Assembly: GCF_014490485.1 (NCBI RefSeq) | Contig: NZ_JACTVA010000031.1 | Location: forward strand, 1 to 61,472 | Source of the DNA: Teichococcus aerophilus | Lineage (GTDB): Bacteria; Pseudomonadota; Alphaproteobacteria; Acetobacterales; Acetobacteraceae | DNA: 61,472 nucleotides | Direction: 5' to 3' | Shown here: piece by piece, positions 34,593-43,050 of the stretch | Numbering within the stretch: position 1 is the stretch's first letter | How the letters are laid out: each line of letters starts with the position of its first letter | Made by a program: the position numbers and the translations under genes | Notes under the pieces: model-generated | Database searches by the model: none | Told to the model about the DNA's origin: nothing | The model's input: only the letters and a program-made list of their open reading frames with translations

Positions 34593-35456
34593 ATGTCGAC
34601 ACATTGGCGCGTCGCCTCGGAAACGGGGCTGCTCAGAGAGGTTCTGGTCTGCCCGCCGGACCATTACCATTGGCTGCCCACCAACAGCATTGCCCGCCAT
34701 ACCCTGGCGGAGAACCGGCAGGGCCCGGCGCCCGCGCATCTGGCGGCCCAGCATGCGGAGCTGGTGGCGGCGATGGAGCAGGCCGGCGTCACCGTGCACC
34801 GGCTGAAGCCGGAGCCGCACCTGCCCTACATGGTCTATACGCGGGACAGCGTGGTGGTGACGCACCAGGGCCCGGTGCTGTGCCAGCTGGAGCGGCCGCA
34901 GCGGCGGGGCGAATATGCCGGGCTGGTGGATTTCCATGCAGAGCGGGGCAGCAGTTTCTGGAAGAAGTCCAGCGCCGGGACGCTGGAGGGCGGCGACATC
35001 CACATCCTGCGCCCGGGCCTGGCGGTGATCGGCCATTCGGGTGGCCGCACGGACGAGGCAGGCGCCGAGCAGTTGGCGGGCTGGCTGCGGGCGGAAGGCT
35101 GGGAGGTGCGGCTGGAGCCGTTCGACGAGCACTTCCTGCACCTGGACGTGTTGTTCTGCCTGGCGGCACCGGACCTGGCCGTGGCGTGCACGGATGTGCT
35201 GGACCCGGCCTTCATCGACTGGCTGAAGGGGCATGGCATACGGTGCATCCCGGTCAGCTACCGCGATGTCATGGCGCTGGGCTGCAACATCCTGGCTTTG
35301 GGCGAAGGCCGCGTGGTCTCCGCGCGTGGCAGCACGGCGCTGAATGCCGCGCTGCGGGCCGAGGGGCTGGAGGTGCTGGACCCGGAGCTGTCCCTGTTCA
35401 CGCTGGGCGGCGGCGGGCCGCATTGCCTGACCTGCCCGCTGTCGCGCGAGGGGTAA
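34593..35456 (+). CDS. Dimethylarginine dimethylaminohydrolase-like amidinohydrolase
   Basis: 287 aa of the pentein (guanidino-group modifying) superfamily. Seen: YMVYTRDSVVVTHQGPVL at the substrate Asp position, STAGTLEGGDIHILRPG-like block (SAGTLEGGDIHIL), HLDVLFCLAAPDLAVAC with the catalytic His, and GGGGPHCLTCPLSREG with the catalytic Cys at the C-terminus. DDAH makes citrulline and methylamines from methylarginines; arginine deiminase-type activity is the alternative. Cytoplasmic. Start at ATG 34593 (MSTHWRVASETGLL). Confidence 0.88.
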   Translation: MSTHWRVASETGLLREVLVCPPDHYHWLPTNSIARHTLAENRQGPAPAHLAAQHAELVAAMEQAGVTVHRLKPEPHLPYMVYTRDSVVVTHQGPVLCQLERPQRRGEYAGLVDFHAERGSSFWKKSSAGTLEGGDIHILRPGLAVIGHSGGRTDEAGAEQLAGWLRAEGWEVRLEPFDEHFLHLDVLFCLAAPDLAVACTDVLDPAFIDWLKGHGIRCIPVSYRDVMALGCNILALGEGRVVSARGSTALNAALRAEGLEVLDPELSLFTLGGGGPHCLTCPLSREG

Positions 35457-35799
35457 CGGGGCGAGCGTGGCCGGCGCGGCGACGATGGCCGCGCTGGTGC
35501 CCGGGGGGCCTGCCAGGATGCAGGGGCTGACGGGGAATGGCTGGCCCGGTGGAAGCCGGCGAGAAAGCACTGCCCGATGGCTGGCTGGACAGGCGGCCCG
35601 GGCAGAATGCGCCTGGCGAAGGGCGTAGGGCCGGGACGGCGCAGGAAGCCCAGCCTGATAGCGGGGTCAGCGGACGGCCCAGGCGGCGGCATGGACGGCA
35701 TGAGCGATCACGGGATGGACGGCTGCCCGTTGCCGCGTAAAGAACCACAGGCCCGCCGCGGCGGGATGCATGACCCACCTCTCGAAGGGGACAACGCCC
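35457..35799. other. Gap between DDAH-like and FAD-oxidase genes
   Basis: 343 bp, GC-rich, with short ORFs that show no convincing protein features, and no family A or B copy. A purine-rich GAAGGGGACAA precedes the chosen FAD-oxidase start. Confidence 0.45.
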
Positions 35800-37191
35800 A
35801 TGAATATCGAAACCAACCCCGTCGAGACGGTCATCGCCGCCGCGCGTGAGTTCCTTGGCGTCCGGATGAGCACCAATGCTTCCATCCGCGAGCAGCATTC
35901 CAAGGGCGAGGACGCCAACCCGCCGGTGCTGCCGGATGCGGTGGCCTTCGTGGAGAGCACCGAGGAGGTCTCCCGCCTGCTGGCGTTGTGCAACCTGCAT
36001 GGCGTGCCGGTCACGCCCTTCGGTGCCGGCACTAGCCTGGAAGGGCATGTCGTGCCGGTGCGCAAGGGCATCAGCCTCGACCTCTCCCGCATGACCGCCA
36101 TCCTGGAGGTGAATGCGGAGGACATGGACTGCCTGGTGGAGGCCGGCGTCAGCCGCCACCAGCTGAACGACTACCTGCGGGACCAGGGGCTGTTCTTTCC
36201 GGTGGACCCGGGCAGCCATTGCAGCCTGGGCGGCATGGTGGCCACGCGCGCCAGCGGCACCAACGCCGTGCGCTACGGCACGATGCGGGAGGCGACGATG
36301 GGCCTGGAGGTGGTGCTGGCCGATGGCCGCGTCATCCAGACCGGCGGCCGCACGCGCAAGGCCTCCAACGGCTACGACCTGACGCGGCTGTTCGTGGGGT
36401 CGGAGGGCACGCTGGGCGTGGTGACGAAAATCCGCCTGCGGCTGCAGGGCATCCCGGAAGCCACCACCGCCGCCGTCTGCCAGTTCGACAGCCTGCAGGC
36501 GGCGGTGGAGACCGTGATCATGACCATGCAGGCCGGCATCCCCATCGCACGAATCGAACTGGCGGATGCGGACCAGATGCGGGCCTCGATCGCCTATTCC
36601 AAGCTGGACTTCCAGCCGCTGCCGACGCTGTTCCTGGAATTCCACGGCAGCCCCGCCAGCGTGCGGGAGCAGGCCGAGGCGGTGGAGGCACTGGCGACCG
36701 AGATGGGCGGGCTGGGCTTCGCCTGGGCCGAGGATGCCGATGCGCGCAACAAGCTGTGGAAGGCGCGGCATGACGCCTGGTGGGCGGCCAACGCGCTGTA
36801 CCCGGGCTGCCGCGGCATCACCACCGATGTGTGCGTGCCGATCTCCCGCCTCGCCGAGGCCATCGTCAGCGCCAAGGAGGAGGCGGTGGCTTCCGGGCAG
36901 AACACCTGCATCGTCGGCCATGTGGGGGACGGCAACTACCACGTCGTCATCCTGTTCCCCGAAGGCGACCCGCAGGGGCTGGAGAAGGCGTGGGAGCTGG
37001 ACCGCAAGATCGTCGCCAAGGGGCTGGCGCTGGGTGGCACCTGCTCCGGCGAGCACGGCATCGGGCTGGGGAAGCGCGAGTTCCTGGCGCAGGAGCACGG
37101 CGTGGACGTGCTGGACGTCATGCGCTCCCTGAAGGCGACGCTGGACCCCAAGGGGATCATGAACCCGGGGAAGATGTTTCCGGGCAACTGA
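35800..37191 (+). CDS. FAD-linked oxidase, D-lactate/glycolate dehydrogenase (GlcD) type
   Basis: A 463-aa flavoprotein of the VAO/PCMH family that oxidises D-2-hydroxy acids. The FAD domain has VTPFGAGTSLEGHVVPV, DPGSHCSLGGMVATRASGTNAVRYG and FVGSEGTLGVVTKI. The C-terminal domain has HVGDGNYHVVILF and CSGEHGIGLGKREFLAQEHG, with the His of the metal/substrate site, and ends LDPKGIMNPGKMF. ATG 35800 is preferred because a good ribosome binding site (GAAGGGGA) precedes it; an ATG at 35770 would add 10 residues. Stands alone without glcEF. Confidence 0.93.
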   Translation: MNIETNPVETVIAAAREFLGVRMSTNASIREQHSKGEDANPPVLPDAVAFVESTEEVSRLLALCNLHGVPVTPFGAGTSLEGHVVPVRKGISLDLSRMTAILEVNAEDMDCLVEAGVSRHQLNDYLRDQGLFFPVDPGSHCSLGGMVATRASGTNAVRYGTMREATMGLEVVLADGRVIQTGGRTRKASNGYDLTRLFVGSEGTLGVVTKIRLRLQGIPEATTAAVCQFDSLQAAVETVIMTMQAGIPIARIELADADQMRASIAYSKLDFQPLPTLFLEFHGSPASVREQAEAVEALATEMGGLGFAWAEDADARNKLWKARHDAWWAANALYPGCRGITTDVCVPISRLAEAIVSAKEEAVASGQNTCIVGHVGDGNYHVVILFPEGDPQGLEKAWELDRKIVAKGLALGGTCSGEHGIGLGKREFLAQEHGVDVLDVMRSLKATLDPKGIMNPGKMFPGN

Positions 37192-37205
37192 AGCTGGTGT
37201 GTCGG

Positions 37206-37440
37206 GTGAGAGGGGTGCTGCGCCTCTCACACTCTCCCCGCCAAAGGCCTGAGGCCTTTGGAAACCCCTTTTATGAGGGGCTCCCGGTGAGAGATGTCGA
37301 ACGCCTAACCGACTGATCTCAAGAATATTTATTGGTCAAGGCCGCCCTGCTGTCGGGAGCGGCACCATCCTGACGCATACGCGGTGCAGGGGATCGTATC
37401 CCCTGCCGGGGGAGCTTGAGGGGCAGCGCCCCCTCGATCC
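37206..37440. repeat. Family B repeat, copy B2 (both ends)
   Basis: End 1 (37206-37266): GTGAGAGGGGTGCTGCGCCTC, CACACTCTCCCCGCC and AAAGGCC-TGA-GGCCTTT. End 2 (37383-37440): GGTGCAGGGGATC-GTATCCCCTGCC, GGGGGAGCTTGAGGGGC and AGCGCCCCCTCGATCC. Between them ~115 bp are AT-richer and unique. End 1 lies 15 nt beyond the FAD-oxidase stop and could terminate it. The remaining ~380 bp up to 37822 show no gene. Confidence 0.75.
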
Positions 37441-37822
37441 GACCTGGAAGCTCCAGCGCCGGACAGCCACTCAGCCCTGCAAGACATCGCCGCCGTGGCA
37501 ACTTGGCCAAGCCGCCCCCTCAGTGGAATGCGTTCAAGGCCGTGTTCCCGCTTCCCCAGACCATGCCGGATATGCAACGGTCATCACGGCGCACCGCCAT
37601 GCAGGTGCTGTGGGCAGCGTGGAAGAAGGCGCCCAGGCATAGCCAAGACGCGCGCGGATACGACTGGCCCGGCACTGTCCGGGCGGATCTGCAGCCACCC
37701 CATCGTCTCCGCCCGTGCAGAGCGCTGCGGGGCAGGCGCGGGTGGGCTGGCTGCCTCGTCATCGCGCGCGCTGGCGAGGCGGGCACAGGTTGGGCCGTCG
37801 ACCTTCATGGGAGCCACCGCAC

Positions 37823-38740
37823 ATGCCACGTTTGATCGCCTTGATGCTCGCCCTGCTGGGCGTTGTCAGTCCCGCCGCCGCGCAGACCCTGTCCTTTCCC
37901 GCCGCTTTCGTGGCGCGGGAGATCGAGACCAACGGCACCACCCTCCATGTCCGCGTCGGCGGCCAGGGGCCCGCCGTGCTGTTGCTGCACGGCTATGGCG
38001 AGACCGGCGACATGTGGGCGGCGATGGCCACCGACCTGGCGCGGGACCACACGGTGGTGGTGCCGGATTTGCGCGGCATGGGTCTCTCGGCCAAGCCGGC
38101 GGGAGGTTACGACAAGAAGAACCAGGCGGCCGACATCGCCGGCGTGCTCGATACGCTGCGGATCACGCAAGCGGATGTGGTGGCGCATGACATCGGCAAC
38201 ATGGTGGCCTTCGCCTTCGCCATCGAGCATCCGGGGCAAGTGACGCGGCTGGTGCTGATCGATGCGCCCGTACCCGGCATCGGCCCGTGGGACGAAGTGC
38301 TGAAGAACCCGCTGCTGTGGCATTTCCGCTTCGGTGGCCCGGATATGGAGCGGCTGGTGGCGGGGCGGGAGCGCATCTACCTGGACCGTTTCTGGAACGA
38401 GTTCTCCGCCGACCCTGCCAGCTTCGCCGAGGCCGACCGTGCCCATTACGCCCAGCTCTACGCACAGCCGGGCGCGATGCGGGCTGGCTTCGCCCAGTTC
38501 GCCGCCTTCGACCAGGATGCGGTGGACAACCGGGCATCCCTGGCCGCGCGTGGCATGCTGGCCATGCCGGTGCTGGCCCTCGGCGGGGAGAAATCCTTCG
38601 GCCCGATGATGGCCACCGTGATGCGCGCGGCGGCCACCAACGTCACGGAAGGCATCGTTCCGAACTCCGGCCACTGGATCATGGAGGAGAACCCGGCGGC
38701 CACCATCCAGCTGGTCCGTGCCTTCCTGAGCGCCCGATAA
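37823..38740 (+). CDS. Exported alpha/beta hydrolase with Asp nucleophile (epoxide hydrolase-like)
   Basis: 305 aa. A signal peptide (MPRLIALMLALLGVVSPAAAQ) directs it to the periplasm. The hydrolase core shows the oxyanion region LLLHGYGETGDMW, nucleophile elbow VVAHDIGNMVA with Asp instead of Ser, and IVPNSGHWIMEENP with the catalytic His. An Asp nucleophile is typical of epoxide hydrolases and haloalkane dehalogenases, and the family around LRGMGLSAKPAGGYDKKNQAADI is usually annotated as epoxide hydrolase-like. Substrate unknown. Solitary gene ending in a hairpin-rich gap. Confidence 0.9.
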   Translation: MPRLIALMLALLGVVSPAAAQTLSFPAAFVAREIETNGTTLHVRVGGQGPAVLLLHGYGETGDMWAAMATDLARDHTVVVPDLRGMGLSAKPAGGYDKKNQAADIAGVLDTLRITQADVVAHDIGNMVAFAFAIEHPGQVTRLVLIDAPVPGIGPWDEVLKNPLLWHFRFGGPDMERLVAGRERIYLDRFWNEFSADPASFAEADRAHYAQLYAQPGAMRAGFAQFAAFDQDAVDNRASLAARGMLAMPVLALGGEKSFGPMMATVMRAAATNVTEGIVPNSGHWIMEENPAATIQLVRAFLSAR

Positions 38741-38753
38741 AGACTGGTAGGTA

Positions 38754-38803
38754 GGTCCAGCGGGCGCCGCCCCTGGACCCCCGCCAGGGTGGAAAATCCA
38801 CCC
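38754..38803. terminator. Two hairpins between convergent genes
   Basis: GGTCCAG...CTGGACC (38754-38779, with GGGCGCCGCCC in between) and GGGTGGA-AAA-TCCACCC (38787-38803). They separate the stops of the hydrolase (+) and the P-loop kinase (-). The first is similar in style to family B end 1 but not the same sequence. Confidence 0.6.
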
Positions 38804-38815
38804 CGGACCCCGCTG

Positions 38816-39304
38816 TCAGTTTTCAGGCAGGGAGGCGAGCAGGGCCACAAGGGTCTCCTCAACGGTCGCGGTGCCAGTGTCGATCGTCGCATCGGCGAAG
38901 GGGCGTTCGGCATAACCCTCGGCGATCATCTGCCGGATGCGCGCATGCTCCGCCGCATCGAATTCACGCAAGCGGCCCGGGGCGACGATCTGGGGGTAGG
39001 ACGCCCGCAGGTTCACGAACACTGGCCGGGCGCCCACCGCCTCGATATGCCGCCGGTAGAACATCCAGGTGGCGCAGCCGAGGGGATAGGCGATCACGGC
39101 ATGGTCGCTGACCGCGAAGGCATCCTGGGTGGCCCGGACCACCGCCCGGCTGGTGCGCAGGATGGAGCAGTACCAAGGCCGGCCGGGGTCCGAATAATCG
39201 TCCCCATCGATGAAGACACCACCGATCCGCCGCGCCAGCGCACGCCCCAGCGTCGTCTTGCCCGAGCCGATCGGGCCATTCAGGAAAACAGCCGTCTTGC
39301 CCAT
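38816..39304 (-). CDS. Small P-loop kinase-like protein
   Basis: 162 aa. Walker A FLNGPIGSGKTTLGRALARR at the start and VFIDGDDYSDPGRPWYCSIL just after, as in shikimate/gluconate/adenylylsulfate kinase-like proteins where the Asp binds substrate. A LID-like Arg pair (GRLREFDAAEHARIRQMI) follows. No specific substrate can be named. ATG 39304 was chosen because it begins directly with the P-loop strand. Cytoplasmic. Confidence 0.82.
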   Translation of the reverse strand: MGKTAVFLNGPIGSGKTTLGRALARRIGGVFIDGDDYSDPGRPWYCSILRTSRAVVRATQDAFAVSDHAVIAYPLGCATWMFYRRHIEAVGARPVFVNLRASYPQIVAPGRLREFDAAEHARIRQMIAEGYAERPFADATIDTGTATVEETLVALLASLPEN

Positions 39305-39562
39305 CACGCGGCCCCATTGATGGCGGGGGCGGGGTGACACCGCCACCCCACCGGAATGCAGGGGCGGCGCCCCTGCCCTTCCCCCGACTCGGCCAAAGCA
39401 TCCGGAACGAATCCGGCACCCTCTTGGGGTGCCGAATCGGGGACGCCCACAACATCTTGCGTGTGGAGAACAGCGTACATCCGTTCTCCCGACTCGGGGC
39501 AGGTGATTGATTCACCTGGGCGACTCGGGCGCCCCGATTCATGCTTCGTTCTGGCCCGGGGA
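39305..39562. other. Hairpin-rich gap, no gene
   Basis: 258 bp with CAGGGGCGGCGCCCCTG (39358-39374), CGGCACCC-TCTTG-GGGTGCCG (39414-39434), CAGGTGA-TTGAT-TCACCTG (about 39501-39519) and the heptamer CGACTCG repeated three times. They probably serve as terminators and boundary structures for the two flanking minus-strand genes. Confidence 0.5.
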
Positions 39563-40219
39563 TCAGCCGCCGCGGGCACTGTCGGCGGAGACGGCGCGAA
39601 GGACGTATTCGTCCGCCAGCGGGGCGTAGTCCCGCCAGATGCCGGCCAGGGTGGCGATGGGCGTGGCGTCCCGGTCCACGCGCAGGTCGGCGTAGGGGAA
39701 GCTTTCCTTGTCCACCACCAGGAGGGCGGCGGAGACCAGGGGACGGCCTTCGCCACCGGCATCCTCGCCAGCCTGCAGGGCGGCCAGCAGGCGGTCAGCC
39801 AGCGGGGCGTCGGAGTTGGCCAGGAAAGTCTCGATCATCACGCGCGGCACGTCGGCGCTGGCCATGATGTTGCCGATGGCGACGCAGCCGGGGCCGTGCG
39901 CGTCGGCATGGGCAGGCTTCATGCGGGCGCCGTGGAAATGCGCGGTGCGACCCTGGGCGTCGATGGCGGCCAGCTGGCGCCAGCCGTGGTCCGGCGTGCT
40001 GGCGACCAGGGCGGCAATGGTCTCCGCCGCCGAGCAGCCGCTGCGCAGCAGGTCGACGCCGCGCGGGCCGAGGCGGGGGTCGGTGCGGTGCTGGGTGAGC
40101 ACGCCGCCGGTCTGCGCGGCCAGGTAGGGCACGCGGCCCCCGATGCCGATGGAGGAGGTGGTGCAGGCGGCACCGAACTGGCCGGTGCGGGCGCAGCGGC
40201 CCAGGAGCGAGAAGGTCAT
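39563..40219 (-). CDS. DUF1028 family protein
   Basis: 218 aa, almost wholly the DUF1028 domain: MTFSLLGRCARTGQFGAACT, GIGGRVPYLAAQTGGVLTQH, GPRGVDLLRSGCSAAETIAAL, CVAIGNIMASADVP and DLRVDRDATPIATL. The fold is related to Ntn-hydrolases and homologues are often next to peptidases or amidohydrolases, but no activity is established. No signal peptide. Stands alone here. Confidence 0.93.
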   Translation of the reverse strand: MTFSLLGRCARTGQFGAACTTSSIGIGGRVPYLAAQTGGVLTQHRTDPRLGPRGVDLLRSGCSAAETIAALVASTPDHGWRQLAAIDAQGRTAHFHGARMKPAHADAHGPGCVAIGNIMASADVPRVMIETFLANSDAPLADRLLAALQAGEDAGGEGRPLVSAALLVVDKESFPYADLRVDRDATPIATLAGIWRDYAPLADEYVLRAVSADSARGG

Positions 40220-40288
40220 GACGGCGCATTCAACGCGGGGGGACGGGTGCTGTCCATGGGGGTGGGGTTCGTGACGCCGCGCAGGTTT

Positions 40289-40510
40289 GTGAGAGGGGCG
40301 CTGCCCCTCTCACACTCTCCCTGCCAAAGGCCTGGGCCTTTGGAAACCCGTTCGTGGGTCGATTCCGCCTACGGCCAATCCCTTTAAATAATTGATTAAT
40401 AATAGTATTATTTAGAAACGCTCGAGGTAACGGCGCGATTCACTCATCGCGGGTGCAGGGGATCGCATCCCCTGCCGGGGGAGTTCGAGGGGGCGGAGCC
40501 CCTTCGATCC
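40289..40510. repeat. Family B repeat, copy B3 (both ends)
   Basis: End 1 (40289-40350): GTGAGAGGGGCGC-TGCCCCTCTCAC, ACTCTCCCTGCC and AAAGGCC-TG-GGCCTTTGG. End 2 (40452-40510): GGTGCAGGGGATC-GCATCCCCTGCC, GGGGGAGTTCGAGGGGGC and GGAGCCCCTTCGATCC. The sequence between includes an AT-rich run (40381-40412) with TTAAATAATTGATTAATAAT. Together with 40511-40645 it forms the gap upstream of yjbH; no gene inside. Confidence 0.78.
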
Positions 40511-40645
40511 ACCGGGGCATCCGGTACCGAGCCGACACAGCCCGGCCTCTCGGCAAAGCCAGTGACGAAGTTCGGACTCGCCTTGAGTTTGCACTTAGGG
40601 CAAATATCACGGATTCGTGAACTCGGTGTCTGATCAGCCTTCGCC

Positions 40646-42766
40646 ATGCGCCCCTTTCTTCGACTGACGCTGGCGGTGTTGTCCCTCTCTGCCGCCTTCA
40701 CGCCTGCGGCGGCGGAGGAAATTCCGGCCACCGGGGGCAATTTCGGCGGCGTCGGGTTGATCGAGACGCGCAATGCCCGCTTCCGCGACGATGGCACGCT
40801 GGAGACCGGGGCGGCGGTGCGGCACCAGCGGCGCTTCTGGTTCGTCAATTTCCAGGCCCTGCCCTTTTTGGAGACGACCTTCCGCCTGACCGAGCGGCTG
40901 GACGCCACCGCCGGGCGGGGCATGACCACCGACCGCTCCTTCGACCTCAAGCTGCGGCTGTTGCGGGAGGGGGACTACACGCCCGCCGTGGCGGTGGGGC
41001 TGCAGGATTTCATCGGCACCGGGCTGTATAGCGGCGAGTACATCGTCGCTTCCAAGCGCTGGTGGGGGCTGGATGTCTCGGCCGGGCTGGGCTGGGGGCG
41101 GCTGGGCACGGGCGGGGAATGGAACAACCCGCTGGCCTATGCCTCCGGCGCCTTCAACAGCCGGCCGCGCAGCGTCGGCCGTGGTGGCACGGTGCAGACC
41201 AACTGGTTCCGCGGCGAGGACGTGGCGCCGTTCGGCGGTGTCGAGTGGAGCGTGCCGGAGTTCGATACGCCCTGGGGCAGCGTCGGCGGGCTGCGCGCCA
41301 AGGTGGAATGGTCCGGCGACGCGTTGCGGGACGAGCGCGGCGGCTATCCCGCCCGGCGCGCCGGTGGGCGGGGCGAGGCGGAGTCGCGCTTCAACTTCGG
41401 CCTGCAATGGTCGAACGAATGGCTGGATGCCGGGGTCTTCGCCACGCATGGGACGGATGTGCTGTTCCGCGTTTCCCTGCGGCTGAACCCGGACGATCCG
41501 CCCAGCATCTCGCCGCCCGCGCCACCGCCGTTGCGCGCCCGGCCGGCCGCCAGCGTGGCGCCGGTCGACGAAGCGGCATTGGCAGAGCAGATGTTCGCGG
41601 CATTGGCGCAGGCCGGGTTCACCCCCCTCGCCTTCCGGCTGGATGGCACGGTGGCCGAAATCGCGGTGGAGGGTGGCCGCTTCGCCGGGCAGCCGCAGGT
41701 GGCGGCGCGGGTGCTGCGCGCCACCCAGGGGCTGCTGCCGGGGCAGGTCGACATGCTGCGCCTGCGCTGGTGGCAGGCGGGGGCGGAGATCGCGGTGCTG
41801 GAGGTGCCGCGGGCCGTGCTGGAAGGCAGCATGACCGGCCGCGTCAGCCCGGAGGAAGCCTGGGCCACCAGCTTCCCGCTTCCCGCCACTGGCGAGATCG
41901 CCCCCGGCAGCCTGGTGCCATCCGGCATCGCCTGGGACTGGGCGGTGGAGCCGCGCCTCTCCCTCCAGCTCGGCGACCCGACGCGCACGCTGCGCTGGCA
42001 GACCGGGGTGGCGGCGGGCGGGCGGGTCTCGCTCGGCTCGGGCTTCAGCCTGGCGGGCAGCGTGCAGCAGACGCTGCTGGGCAACCTGGCGGACGGCCCG
42101 GCCTCGGACAGTCTGTTGCCACATGTGCGCACCGATTACGGCCGCTACGCCGCCGAGGGGAAGACCTCGATCCCCGGCCTGTATGGCGAACGGATCTGGA
42201 ACCTGGCGCCGGACGTCTTCGCCCGCGCCACGGTGGGGTGGCTGGAGCCGATGTTCGGCGGTGCGTCCTCCGAAGTGCTGTGGCGGCCGCATGACCGTGG
42301 CTTCGCGGTGGGGCTGGACCTGAACTGGGTGAAGCAGCGCGACTTCGATGGCGGACTTGGCTTCCGCAACTACAGCGCCGCCACCGGGCATCTTTCCCTC
42401 TACGCCGACCTGCCGGTGTGGGGACTGTACGGCGTGCTGCGCGCCGGGCGCTATCTGGCGGGGGATTGGGGCGGCACGGTGGAGATCGGCCGCCGCTTCG
42501 CTTCCGGCATCGAGGTGGGCGGCTTCGCCACGCTGACCAATGTCTCCGCCGCGCAGTTCGGAGAAGGGTCGTTCGACAAGGGGCTGTATGTGCGCATCCC
42601 GCTCTCGCTGTTCGGCGCCGATAGCCGCGGGCGCGGCGGCGTGCTGATCCGGCCGATCCAGCGCGATGGCGGGCAACGCCTCTCGGTAGACAACCCGCTG
42701 TGGGAAGTGACGCGGGACGGGCGGACGGAGATGCTGCGGGAAGGGATTGCGGGATTCGCGCGGTGA
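40646..42766 (+). CDS. YjbH-family outer-membrane exopolysaccharide protein
   Basis: 706 aa with a cleavable signal peptide (MRPFLRLTLAVLSLSAAFTPAAAEE). The N-terminal half contains ATGGNFGGVGLIETRNARF and TTDRSFDLKLRLLREG, LQDFIGTGLYSGEYIVASKR, the YjbH domain pattern of a beta-barrel; a periplasmic alpha/beta section (about 300-400) follows, then a second barrel-like section up to RLSVDNPLWEVTRDGRTEM. YjbH is thought to help export exopolysaccharide with YjbEFG, none of which are adjacent. Length fits. Ends 14 nt before a family A element. Confidence 0.92.
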   Translation: MRPFLRLTLAVLSLSAAFTPAAAEEIPATGGNFGGVGLIETRNARFRDDGTLETGAAVRHQRRFWFVNFQALPFLETTFRLTERLDATAGRGMTTDRSFDLKLRLLREGDYTPAVAVGLQDFIGTGLYSGEYIVASKRWWGLDVSAGLGWGRLGTGGEWNNPLAYASGAFNSRPRSVGRGGTVQTNWFRGEDVAPFGGVEWSVPEFDTPWGSVGGLRAKVEWSGDALRDERGGYPARRAGGRGEAESRFNFGLQWSNEWLDAGVFATHGTDVLFRVSLRLNPDDPPSISPPAPPPLRARPAASVAPVDEAALAEQMFAALAQAGFTPLAFRLDGTVAEIAVEGGRFAGQPQVAARVLRATQGLLPGQVDMLRLRWWQAGAEIAVLEVPRAVLEGSMTGRVSPEEAWATSFPLPATGEIAPGSLVPSGIAWDWAVEPRLSLQLGDPTRTLRWQTGVAAGGRVSLGSGFSLAGSVQQTLLGNLADGPASDSLLPHVRTDYGRYAAEGKTSIPGLYGERIWNLAPDVFARATVGWLEPMFGGASSEVLWRPHDRGFAVGLDLNWVKQRDFDGGLGFRNYSAATGHLSLYADLPVWGLYGVLRAGRYLAGDWGGTVEIGRRFASGIEVGGFATLTNVSAAQFGEGSFDKGLYVRIPLSLFGADSRGRGGVLIRPIQRDGGQRLSVDNPLWEVTRDGRTEMLREGIAGFAR

Positions 42767-42780
42767 CGGTCGGGGGGAGG

Positions 42781-43034
42781 AAGGCCGGGGAAGGAATTCC
42801 CCGGGCCCCTTCTTTTCTTTTTTCGAGTTTTCGCGGGCGTGGCTGTTGAGAGGTTTGTTCTGGTTTGAGGCCCGGCCAGTTCGCGCCGGAGGTCTATGAC
42901 CTCCGGCGACTGAGGGTTCAGCCCGTGTGGCCCATTTTAAATATCATCCAGAGCGTCCGCTCTCAGTCCTGAAGCGCTTCGCTAAACTCGCAGAAAAAAG
43001 AAGGGGGTCCGGGGGAATTCATTCCCCCGGCCTT
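42781..43034. repeat. Family A inverted-terminator repeat, copy A13
   Basis: A near-consensus copy between convergent yjbH and VOC genes: both hairpins intact, inner palindrome CGCCGGAGGTC-TAT-GACCTCCGGCG at ~42892-42916, core ACTGAGGGTTCAGCCCGTGT and CATTTTAAATATCATC, then CTCAGTCCTGAAGCGCTTCG. The right border ends 16 nt after the VOC stop. Good reference copy for the family. Confidence 0.93.
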
Positions 43035-43050
43035 TTCCACGCCGTCACCC

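Noticed and set aside
34059-35570. A 503-codon open frame opposite the DDAH-like gene
   Set aside because: Arg/Pro/His-rich with no motifs, crosses repeat sequences A12 and B1 and lies opposite a well-supported gene.
35537-35849. Small plus-strand open frames before the FAD-linked oxidase
   Set aside because: No start signals or protein features, and they run into the oxidase gene in another frame.
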